Both the position numbers and the translations under genes were made by a program. A stretch of DNA of 5,518 nt, from positions 1 to 5,518 of the forward strand of contig JAPLPA010000262.1 of assembly GCA_026400415.1 (NCBI GenBank). Direction: 5' to 3'. Under the pieces are notes generated by a model. The model saw only the letters and a program-made list of their open reading frames with translations, ran no database searches and was not told the origin of the DNA. The DNA is from Afipia sp. Its GTDB lineage: Bacteria > Pseudomonadota > Alphaproteobacteria > Rhizobiales > Xanthobacteraceae. Shown one piece after another: positions 1-5,518 of this stretch; positions within the stretch are counted from its first letter, which is position 1; every line of letters begins with the position of its first letter.

Positions 1-1
1 C

Positions 2-277
2 CACGACTACGGAAATGGTGTTGCGATTTTCACCCGCGATGGCGACGCTGCGCGCGACTTTGCCGCGCGTGTGAATGTCGGCATGGTCGGCATCAACGTG
101 CCGATCCCGGTGCCGGTGGCGTATTACACGTTCGGCGGCTGGAAGAAGTCGGGCTTCGGCGATCTCAACCAGTATGGCCCGGACTCCGTGCGGTTCTACA
201 CGAAGACGAAGACCATTACCTCGCGCTGGCCGTCCGGCGTGAAGGAAGGCGCAGACTTCGCGATCCCGACAAGCTAG
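2..277 (+). CDS. mmsA: Methylmalonate-semialdehyde dehydrogenase (CoA-acylating), C-terminal part
   Basis: This is the last 91 codons of a gene that begins before the window; it is open from base 2 to a TAG at 275-277. The protein oxidises methylmalonate semialdehyde with NAD and CoA to propionyl-CoA, the last step of valine catabolism in the cytoplasm. Family members are about 500 residues, so under a fifth is visible. What can be seen is the typical C-terminal segment: YGNGVAIFTRDGDAAR, then GMVGINVPIPVPVAYYTFGG, then a GWKKSGFGDLNQYGPDSVRF stretch and TKTKTITSRWP. The NVPIPVP and SGFGDLNQYG strings distinguish the MmsA/IolA group from ordinary aldehyde dehydrogenases. The catalytic cysteine and NAD-binding residues lie upstream and cannot be checked. 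The stop is 4 bases before the acyl-CoA dehydrogenase start, implying one transcript. IolA (malonate-semialdehyde dehydrogenase) is the alternative name, but the neighbours favour the valine pathway. Confidence 0.93.
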   Translation, partial: HDYGNGVAIFTRDGDAARDFAARVNVGMVGINVPIPVPVAYYTFGGWKKSGFGDLNQYGPDSVRFYTKTKTITSRWPSGVKEGADFAIPTS

Positions 278-281
278 CCAG

Positions 282-1427
282 ATGCAATTTGCGCTCAATG
301 AAGATCAGATCGCTGTTCGCGACATGGCGCGTGAATTTGCGGCTGAGAAAATTGCGCCGTTTGCCGTCAAATGGGACGAGGAAAAATTCTTTCCCGTCGA
401 CACCATGCGCGAGGCGGCGGCGCTCGGCATGGGCGGCGTCTATATCAAGGACGACGTCGGTGGTTCTGCGCTGACGCGCTTCGACGCGGCTTTGATTTTC
501 GAGGCGCTAGCAACTGGATGTCCAACGACCTCGGCATTCATTTCGATCCACAACATGTCGGCGTGGATGATCGATAACTTCGGGTCGGACTCGCAGCGTA
601 AAAAATGGCTGCCGAAAATCTGCACGATGGAGACGCTCGCAAGCTACTGCCTGACCGAGCCTGGTTCGGGGTCGGACGCTGCCGCGCTCAGCACCCGCGC
701 CAAACGCGACGGTGACCACTACATTCTCAACGGCCAGAAGCAGTTCATTTCGGGTGCGGGGGGTGCCGGTCTTTATGTCGTGATGGTGCGCACCGGCGAC
801 AACGGTCCCGCCGGCATTTCCACATTGGTTGTCGAAGGCAATACGTCTGGCCTGTCGTTCGGCGCGATGGAACGCAAGATGGGCTGGAACGCGCAGCCGA
901 CCGGCGCGGTGATTTTCGAAAACGCGCGCGTGCCTGTGGCCAATCGCCTCGGCGACGAAGGCATCGGCTTCAAGATCGCGATGGCGGGTCTCGATGGCGG
1001 CCGGCTCAATATCGCGGCCTGTTCACTTGGCGGCGCGCAATCTGCGCTCGACAAATCGCTGGCTTATATGCGTGAGCGAAAAGCCTTCGGAAAACGTCTC
1101 GACGAATTTCAAGCACTTCAATTTCGCCTGGCCGACATGGCAACTGAACTCGAAGCCGCGCGCACATTCGTGTGGCGGGCCGCCGCAGCGCTCGACCGCA
1201 AAGACGTGGACGCGACGATGCTGTGTGCAATGGCCAAGCGTTTCGGCACCGACGTGGGATTTGCGGTCGCCAATCAGGCGTTACAATTGCACGGCGGCTA
1301 CGGCTATCTGTCCGAATACGGCATCGAAAAAATCGTGCGCGATCTGCGCGTACACCAGATTCTCGAGGGCACCAACGAGATCATGCGAGTCATCGTTGCG
1401 CGCAAGCTGATAGAGGGCGCGCGGTGA
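282..1427 (+). CDS. Acyl-CoA dehydrogenase, probably isobutyryl-CoA dehydrogenase
   Basis: This is an intact 381-residue flavoprotein of normal length for the acyl-CoA dehydrogenase family. It probably oxidises isobutyryl-CoA to methacrylyl-CoA, passing electrons to electron-transfer flavoprotein. The N-terminal helical domain is followed by family signature 1, residues 123-135 (CLTEPGSGSD and three following residues), which contacts FAD and substrate. A beta domain follows, then a C-terminal helical domain with signature 2 at residues 335-354 (QLHGGYGYLSEYGIEKIVRD). The putative catalytic base is Glu362 in HQILEGTNEIMR. ATG 282 is chosen because its product, MQFALNEDQIAVRDMAREFA, matches the usual N-terminus; the ribosome site in front is weak, so it may rely on coupling to mmsA, which ends 4 bases earlier. 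Its stop overlaps the next gene by 4 bases. Substrate is inferred from the neighbours (mmsA, hydrolase, mmsB); a short/branched-chain dehydrogenase of other specificity is the main alternative. Confidence 0.92.
   Translation: MQFALNEDQIAVRDMAREFAAEKIAPFAVKWDEEKFFPVDTMREAAALGMGGVYIKDDVGGSALTRFDAALIFEALATGCPTTSAFISIHNMSAWMIDNFGSDSQRKKWLPKICTMETLASYCLTEPGSGSDAAALSTRAKRDGDHYILNGQKQFISGAGGAGLYVVMVRTGDNGPAGISTLVVEGNTSGLSFGAMERKMGWNAQPTGAVIFENARVPVANRLGDEGIGFKIAMAGLDGGRLNIAACSLGGAQSALDKSLAYMRERKAFGKRLDEFQALQFRLADMATELEAARTFVWRAAAALDRKDVDATMLCAMAKRFGTDVGFAVANQALQLHGGYGYLSEYGIEKIVRDLRVHQILEGTNEIMRVIVARKLIEGAR
1412..1417 (+). promoter_or_regulatory. Ribosome binding site for the GTG start at 1424
   Basis: AGAGGG lies inside the end of the acyl-CoA dehydrogenase gene, 6 bases before GTG 1424. 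The in-frame ATG at 1445 has no comparable purine run at that distance, so this site favours the GTG and the 4-base overlap (1424-1427). Confidence 0.55.
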
Positions 1428-2501
1428 ACGCGGCTTCTTCCGCAATGGCGGCGCCTTTCATCGAAGGCGATCTGGTCGCCTTGCGTGGGGGCGCGGCCGG
1501 AATTATTCGTCTGAACAGACCGAAGGCGATCAACGCCGTGACGCTGGAGATGTTTCGCGACATCGACAAGGCGCTCGATGCGTTCGAGGTCGACCCGGCG
1601 GTGAGTGTCATCATTCTGGAAGGTGCAGGCGACCGGGGCCTTTGCGCGGGCGGCGACATTCGCGCGCTGTGGGAAAGTTCGCACGCCAAGGGCGATCTTG
1701 GAAAAATTCTCTGGCGCGAAGAATACATCCTCAACGCGCGGATCGCGAAATTCCCGAAGCCTTACGTGGCGCTCATGGACGGCATCGTCATGGGTGGCGG
1801 GGTCGGGCTGTCTGCGCATGGCCGCCATCGCATCGTCACCGACAGGACGAAACTCGCGATGCCGGAGGCAGGGCTTGGCTTTTTCCCGGATGTCGGCGGA
1901 ACATGGCTGCTGGCGCGCGCGCTTGGCGAAATTGGAACGTATTTCGGTTTGACCGGCCAAGTGATGAATGGACCGGACGCTGTTCATGCGGGGTTCGCCG
2001 ATGCGGTCGTGCCGCACGCGAAATTGCCTGAGTTGCGACAGGCACTGACATCCATTGCGCGTGGCGCGAGCAGTGATGATATTGAAAAACTCATCGGAGA
2101 ATTTGCGACGGGTGAGAAGGCTGGGCCGGTCGCGGCATTGCAGCCGCAGATCGACACATGGTTCGCGCATGACAGAGTCGAGGATATTCTTGCCGTCCTG
2201 AAAGCGGACAGCGACGTTGAAGATTCTGAGCGAGAAATCTCCGCGCGGGATGGTCGTGACGCTAAAGCTGTTACGGCTAGCGCGGCAATCGTCGTCGCTT
2301 GAAGAATGCCTGGTGCGTGAATATCGTGCGGCACTTGAAGTGTTTGCCAGCGACGATTTTCGAGAAGGCGTACGTGCTGCGGTGATCGACAAGGATCGCA
2401 ACCCGAAATGGTCGCCGCCCCGCGTCGAGGACGTGACGCCGCAAATGCTGGCTCCGTATTTGGCAAACATCGGCGCGAATGAACTGTTATTCGATCACTG
2501 A
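1424..2501 (+). pseudogene. 3-Hydroxyisobutyryl-CoA hydrolase (crotonase family), frame broken near 2210-2217
   Basis: An intact version would hydrolyse 3-hydroxyisobutyryl-CoA to 3-hydroxyisobutyrate and CoA, the step before MmsB. The 5' part reads from GTG 1424 and shows the crotonase fold: RLNRPKAINAVT near residue 30, the oxyanion-hole segment LCAGGDIRALWE, then PYVALMDGIVMGGGVGLSAHG. Glu148 in AMPEAG and Asp156 in FPDVGG match the acidic pair, eight residues apart, of the human enzyme (HIBCH). This frame runs past VEDILAVLKADS into unrelated sequence and stops at 2300-2302. The family's C-terminal domain resumes in another frame from about 2211 (ATLKILSEKSPRGMVVTLK, then SSLEECLVREYRAALEVF) to the TGA at 2499-2501. 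Both halves are well conserved, so the lesion is recent or an assembly error. About four to six expected residues also seem to be missing, suggesting a small deletion. The hydrolase-type C-terminus argues against a plain enoyl-CoA hydratase. I see no slippery heptamer that would support programmed frameshifting. Confidence 0.85.
2208..2217 (+). other. Frame-shift junction in the hydrolase gene
   Basis: The upstream frame gives LKADS up to about 2212 and the downstream frame gives ATLKIL from 2211, so the switch falls within these few bases. The frame offset fits one extra base or a loss of 2, 5, 8, 11, 14 or 17 bases. From memory, relatives have about six or seven residues between the Asp of this motif and the Thr of TLK, where only 4 bases remain, so a loss of 14 or 17 bases fits best. 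Confidence 0.7.
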
Positions 2502-2521
2502 TGCTAAAGAGAAAGTAATCC

Positions 2522-2528
2522 GGGAGAG
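2522..2528 (+). promoter_or_regulatory. Ribosome binding site for mmsB
   Basis: GGGAGAG sits 4 bases before ATG 2533. It settles the start at 2533 rather than an in-frame TTG/ATG-type start further upstream (the frame is open from about 2479), which would overlap the end of the hydrolase gene and add a non-family N-terminus. Confidence 0.75.
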
Positions 2529-2532
2529 CAAC

Positions 2533-3420
2533 ATGGCAAACATCGCATTCATCGGTCTGGGCAATATGGGCGGACCCATGGCCGCGAACCTTGTTAAGGC
2601 CGGTCACAAGGTTTCGGGTTTCGATCTCGTGCAGGCCTCGAAGGATGCAGCAAAAGCCGATGGCGTGAGCATTGCGGCGTCCGCAACAGACGCCGCGAAG
2701 GGCGCTGAAATTGTCATTACCATGCTGCCTGCCGGCAAGCATGTGCTGTCGGTTTGGAAGGACCTTGTGCCGGTGGTGGGCAAAAATACGCTGTTGATCG
2801 ATTGCTCGACGATTGATGTGGAAAGCGCGCGCCATGCACACGCACACGCGACCGAACACAATCTTCCGTCGATCGACGCGCCGGTGTCCGGAGGAACGGG
2901 TGGGGCGAAGGGTGCAACTCTGACATTCATGGCGGGCGGCAGGGACGTCGCATTTGCCAAGGCAAAACCCATTCTCGAAGCGATGGGCAAGAAGATCGTT
3001 CATTGCGGTGAGGCGGGCGCGGGGCAGGCCGCGAAAATCTGCAACAACATGATCCTCGGCATTTCGATGATCGGCGTCGGCGAAGCCTTCGTGCTCGCGG
3101 AGAAACTGGGGCTTTCACACAAGGCGCTGTTCGATGTGGCATCCACATCGTCGGGCCAATGCTGGTCTCTGACGACCTATTGCCCGGTGCCGGGGCCGGT
3201 GCCGACATCGCCCGCCAACAACGAATATAAGCCCGGCTTTGCTGCGGCGTTGATGCTGAAGGATTTGCGGCTGTCGCAGGAAGCCGCGAAAGCGTCGGGA
3301 GCGGTGACACCACTCGGTGGCCATGCTGAAAGTATCTACGAAGCATTCGACAAGGCCGGTCACGGCGGTGTTGATTTTTCCGGGATCGTCAATCATCTGC
3401 GCCATCTCACGCACAAGTAA
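2533..3420 (+). CDS. mmsB: 3-Hydroxyisobutyrate dehydrogenase
   Basis: This intact 295-residue protein, of normal family length, oxidises 3-hydroxyisobutyrate to methylmalonate semialdehyde with NAD, feeding MmsA. It belongs to the beta-hydroxyacid dehydrogenase family. The N-terminal Rossmann fold shows the dinucleotide-binding motif IGLGNMGGPMAANLVKAGH at about residues 8-26. The substrate-binding motif DAPVSGGTGGAKGA starts at Asp115, with Ser119-Gly120-Gly121. The catalytic lysine is Lys168 in GAGQAAKICNNMILG, followed by the conserved Asn172. The C-terminal helical domain carries SSGQCWSLTTYCPVPGPVP and YKPGFAAALMLKDLRLSQEAA, which separates 3-hydroxyisobutyrate dehydrogenases from tartronate-semialdehyde reductases and similar relatives. 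It begins 31 bases after the hydrolase stop and ends 12 bases before the acyl-CoA synthetase start. No lesion is seen. If the upstream hydrolase really is dead, its substrate would have to come from elsewhere. Confidence 0.95.
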   Translation: MANIAFIGLGNMGGPMAANLVKAGHKVSGFDLVQASKDAAKADGVSIAASATDAAKGAEIVITMLPAGKHVLSVWKDLVPVVGKNTLLIDCSTIDVESARHAHAHATEHNLPSIDAPVSGGTGGAKGATLTFMAGGRDVAFAKAKPILEAMGKKIVHCGEAGAGQAAKICNNMILGISMIGVGEAFVLAEKLGLSHKALFDVASTSSGQCWSLTTYCPVPGPVPTSPANNEYKPGFAAALMLKDLRLSQEAAKASGAVTPLGGHAESIYEAFDKAGHGGVDFSGIVNHLRHLTHK

Positions 3421-3432
3421 CGAGCTCGCGCG

Positions 3433-5081
3433 ATGACAACATTTCAGGACGCGCGAGCGTTTCTCCTTAAGCACCGCAACAACTACGATAAGGCGGTCAA
3501 GGATTTTCGCTGGCCGGACGCCGTGCCGTTCAACTGGGCGCTGGACTGGTTCGACGCAAGTCTGGCCGCCGATCCTGAAAGTCGCGACCGCACTGCGTTG
3601 TGGATCGTCGATGCGGCAACAAATACCGAAACCAAATTGTCATTCGCCGCGATGTCGCGCCGCTCCAACCAGACCGCGAATTTTTTGCGCGATCTCGGTC
3701 TCAAGCGCGGCGATCATCTTCTGTTGTTGCTCGGCAACGTCGTGCCGCTATGGGAGACGATGCTGGCGGCGATGAAGCTCGGTGTCATCACGATTCCCGC
3801 GACGACGCTTTTGACCGGCGACGAACTGCGTGACCGGCTCGATCGTGGCAAGGCCAAGGTCGTCGTTGCGACGCAGGATCAGGTCGCGAAGTTCGAGGGT
3901 CTCGGCGGAGAAGGTTTTACCAAGATCGTCGTCGCCGCGACATCCGATCATAAGGGCTGGCGGCGTTATGAGGACGCTGCGAATTATCCCGACACGTTCA
4001 CGTCCGACGGGCCGACCGGGGCGCACGACCCAATGCTGCTTTATTTTACGTCTGGCACCACGGCAAAACCGAAGCTTGTGTTGCACAGCCATCGCAGCTA
4101 TCCGGTCGGCTCGCTATCGACAATGTATTGGCTGGGGCTTCAGCCCGGCGACGTGCATCTCAACATCTCGTCGCCCGGCTGGGCCAAGCATGCGTGGAGT
4201 TGTTTCTATTCGCCGTGGAATGCGGGTGCGACCATCTTCATCTGCAATCAGCCGCGCTTCGACGCCAAGGGATTGCTTGCGACAGTCGCGCGCTGCGGCG
4301 TAACGACATTGTGCGCGCCGCCGACAGTGTGGCGACTTTTCATCCAGGAGAGGCTGGCCGACTATAAAGTCTCGGTGCGCGAAGTCTGCGGCGCGGGCGA
4401 ACCTCTTAATCCAGAAGTGATCGATCAGGTGAAAGCCGCATGGGGCCTTACCATTCGCGACGGCTACGGCCAGACAGAGACCACGGCGCTGGCGGGAAAT
4501 TCGCCGGGACAGAAAGTCAAAGTTGGCTCGATGGGCCGTCCGCTGCCTGGATACATGCGGGTTTGATGCTCGGCTACCAAGGCGAGGATGGCAAACCGCA
4601 AGGTGCCGATGCGGACGTGTACCAGACCGGCGATGTCGTGTTCCTCGACGATGGCGGTTACCTCACTTTCGTGGGTCGCTCCGATGACGTGTTCAAATCG
4701 TCCGACTATCGCATCAGCCCGTTCGAGTTGGAGAGTGTCTTGCTCGAACACGAAGCGGTTGCGGAAGCAGCCGTAGTGCCGACGCCGGATCCTATACGTT
4801 TGGCGCTGCCTAAGGCCTATGTCTCGCTCGTTCCCGGAACCGAGATCAATCGCGAGACCGCGCTGTCGATTTTCAAATATATTCACACGCGCCTCGCGCC
4901 CTTCAAGCGCATCCGCCGCATCGAACTGGTGACGGAATTGCCCAAAACGATTTCCGGCAAGATTCGCCGCGTCCAGTTGCGGCGGCTGGAACATGACAAC
5001 GATCGCAAGGATTCGTTGCGGGGCCAGGAATTCCGCGAGGAAGATTTTCCGGAGCTGAAAAGCGAGACGGGCAGCCGATAG
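3433..5081 (+). pseudogene. Acyl-CoA synthetase (AMP-forming, medium-chain type), frame broken near 4554-4557
   Basis: An intact version would activate a carboxylic acid to its acyl-CoA using ATP and CoA. ATG 3433 opens a frame of 377 codons ending in TGA at 4564-4566. It carries the phosphate-binding motif YFTSGTTAKPKLVLHSH (Thr206-Thr210), SPGWAKHAWSCFY, and the adenylate-binding motif DGYGQTETT (Tyr345-Glu349). The remainder continues in another frame from about 4557: AGLMLGYQ, then YQTGD (4620-4634), the hinge motif GRSDDVFKSSDYRISPFELE (4674-4733), and PKTISGKIRR, whose catalytic lysine codon is 4959-4961. The frame ends at 5079-5081. Relatives run about 25 residues between LPGY and AGLMLGYQ; here only 2 bases remain between those codons, so roughly 73-79 bases appear lost. 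The restored length would be about 575 residues, normal for this group. The split separates the ATP-binding core from the mobile C-terminal domain, which carries the catalytic lysine, so neither piece should work alone. Substrate is unknown; isobutyrate or another short/medium acid is a guess from context. Confidence 0.85.
4552..4559 (+). other. Deletion/frame-shift junction in the acyl-CoA synthetase gene
   Basis: The Tyr codon of PLPGY (4552-4554) in the first frame is followed after 2 bases by GCG (4557-4559), the Ala of AGLMLGYQ in the second frame. The variable loop that normally separates them (usually containing an acidic-Gly and an EGEV-like stretch) is absent. The shift therefore coincides with a missing block rather than a single extra or lost base. 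Confidence 0.72.
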
Positions 5082-5107
5082 CGTGCATTGCCGTTGGGGT
5101 TGGTCTG

Positions 5108-5141
5108 GCCGTCATGCGCGGGCTTGACCCGGGCACCCATC
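5108..5141. repeat. Short palindromic intergenic repeat (alphaproteobacterial type)
   Basis: The core is an inverted repeat: TGCGCGGG (5115-5122), loop CTTGA (5123-5127), CCCGGGCA (5128-5135), pairing over 8 positions with one G-G mismatch (5118/5132). The flanks CGTCA and CCCATCT complete the familiar unit. On the reverse strand it translates as GARVKPAHDG, a peptide I recognise from spurious small ORFs scattered through Bradyrhizobium-like and other Hyphomicrobiales genomes. There is no T-run, so it is not a standard intrinsic terminator, though the hairpin could influence mRNA end formation or stability. It lies in the only sizeable gap of the window (5082-5176), between the synthetase and maoC. 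Confidence 0.7.
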
Positions 5142-5164
5142 TCCAACAAAAGACGTCGTCAAAC

Positions 5165-5170
5165 AGGGGG
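5165..5170 (+). promoter_or_regulatory. Ribosome binding site for the MaoC-like gene
   Basis: AGGGGG lies 6 bases before GTG 5177 and 18 bases before the in-frame ATG 5189. The spacing favours the GTG as the start. Confidence 0.65.
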
Positions 5171-5176
5171 ATTCCA

Positions 5177-5518
5177 GTGGGTATTGCGATGGATCGCGAG
5201 GACTTCGTAAAGCTGGTCGGAACCGAGCTTGGTTTGTCCGAATGGCACACGGTCGACCAGAAGCAGATCGACGCGTTTGCACACGCGACCAACGATCACC
5301 AGTTCATCCATATCGATCCCGAACGCGCGAAGCGCGAAACGCCATTCGGCGGAACCATTGCGCATGGATTTCTGTCGTTGTCCGTATTGCCGGCGATGGC
5401 CTATGCGACGATGCCCACACTCAATGGCGCTGCAATGTCCATCAATTATGGCTTCGACAAGATTCGCTTTCTGACGCCCGTGCGTGCAGGCAAGCGCGTT
5501 CGCGCGCGCTTTGTGTTG
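5177..5518 (+). CDS. MaoC-like (R)-hydratase/dehydratase, N-terminal part, cut by window end
   Basis: The first 114 codons of a hot-dog-fold protein of the MaoC/NodN-like group are visible; the frame is still open at the window end. Such proteins are usually about 150 residues, so most of it is here. The group hydrates trans-2-enoyl-CoA thioesters. The hydratase-2 active-site pair is present as Asp40 and His45 in ATNDHQFIHIDPERA, numbered from the GTG. It is followed by the typical TPFGGTIAHGFLSLSVLPAM segment and then INYGFDKIRFLTPVRAGKRV, the central strand region. GTG 5177 is chosen over ATG 5189 because of the purine-rich site just before it. It follows the acyl-CoA synthetase by 95 bases including a palindromic repeat, so it may be in the same operon or start its own. 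Its substrate is not known; a link to the acyl-CoA chemistry of the neighbours is inference. Confidence 0.88.
   Translation, partial: MGIAMDREDFVKLVGTELGLSEWHTVDQKQIDAFAHATNDHQFIHIDPERAKRETPFGGTIAHGFLSLSVLPAMAYATMPTLNGAAMSINYGFDKIRFLTPVRAGKRVRARFVL

Noticed and set aside
1172..1423. Upstream in-frame extension of the hydrolase reading frame inside the dehydrogenase gene
   Set aside because: The extension translates to Arg-rich nonsense opposite conserved dehydrogenase motifs; the family N-terminus begins near 1424-1480.
2208..2230. Programmed ribosomal frameshift in the hydrolase gene
   Set aside because: No slippery heptamer or evident downstream structure, and expected residues are missing at the join, which points to a deletion.
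1304..2470. A 388-codon open frame on the minus strand opposite the hydrolase gene
   Set aside because: Its translation has no recognisable motif, and it lies wholly opposite strongly conserved coding sequence. Long antisense open frames are common in GC-rich genes.
1984..3003. A 339-codon open frame on the minus strand spanning the hydrolase end and mmsB
   Set aside because: The composition is Arg/Ala/His-rich shadow coding, no family is recognised, and the plus strand holds clear genes throughout.
3184..3204. Direct repeat CCGGTGCCG, two copies 12 bases apart within mmsB
   Set aside because: It encodes the conserved PVPGPVP segment of 3-hydroxyisobutyrate dehydrogenases, so it reflects protein sequence and codon bias.
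4552..4570. Programmed frameshift in the synthetase gene
   Set aside because: No slippery run is present, and about 25 family residues are absent at the join.
5115..5135. Rho-independent terminator after the synthetase gene
   Set aside because: The hairpin lacks a following T-run (ACCCATCTCC follows) and matches a dispersed repeat better.
4883..5149. Small minus-strand ORF containing GARVKPAHDG
   Set aside because: This peptide is the well-known translation of the palindromic repeat and is not a real protein; the rest of the ORF is antisense to the synthetase.

Overview
This is a GC-rich stretch in which every recognisable gene lies on the + strand, packed into what looks like one operon. 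It encodes the lower half of valine/isobutyrate catabolism. The organism is most likely an alphaproteobacterium of the Hyphomicrobiales, probably the Bradyrhizobium/Rhodopseudomonas/Afipia/Nitrobacter family. That rests on remembered protein flavour and gene order, and on a small palindromic repeat (about 5108-5141) of a kind common in intergenic DNA of that group. No database search was possible.

Layout, left to right: the 3' end of methylmalonate-semialdehyde dehydrogenase (mmsA, to 277); an intact isobutyryl-CoA-type acyl-CoA dehydrogenase (282-1427); a 3-hydroxyisobutyryl-CoA hydrolase gene (1424-2501) whose reading frame is broken near 2210-2217; an intact 3-hydroxyisobutyrate dehydrogenase (mmsB, 2533-3420); a medium-chain-type acyl-CoA synthetase gene (3433-5081) whose frame is broken near 4554-4557; a 95-base gap holding the palindromic repeat; and the 5' part of a MaoC-like hydratase gene (5177 to the window end). 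Gene junctions are very tight (4-base gap, 4-base overlap, 31- and 12-base gaps).

Together the genes would convert isobutyryl-CoA to methacrylyl-CoA (acyl-CoA dehydrogenase), 3-hydroxyisobutyryl-CoA to free 3-hydroxyisobutyrate (hydrolase), 3-hydroxyisobutyrate to methylmalonate semialdehyde (MmsB), and the semialdehyde to propionyl-CoA (MmsA). The hydratase making 3-hydroxyisobutyryl-CoA is not evident here. The synthetase and MaoC protein could supply or process further acyl-CoAs.

The most notable observation is that two of the six genes carry frame-breaking lesions. In both, the conserved protein continues in another frame and a block of expected residues seems to be missing, so each looks more like a small deletion than a one-base error. 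I see no undescribed system, mobile element, CRISPR array or RNA gene.
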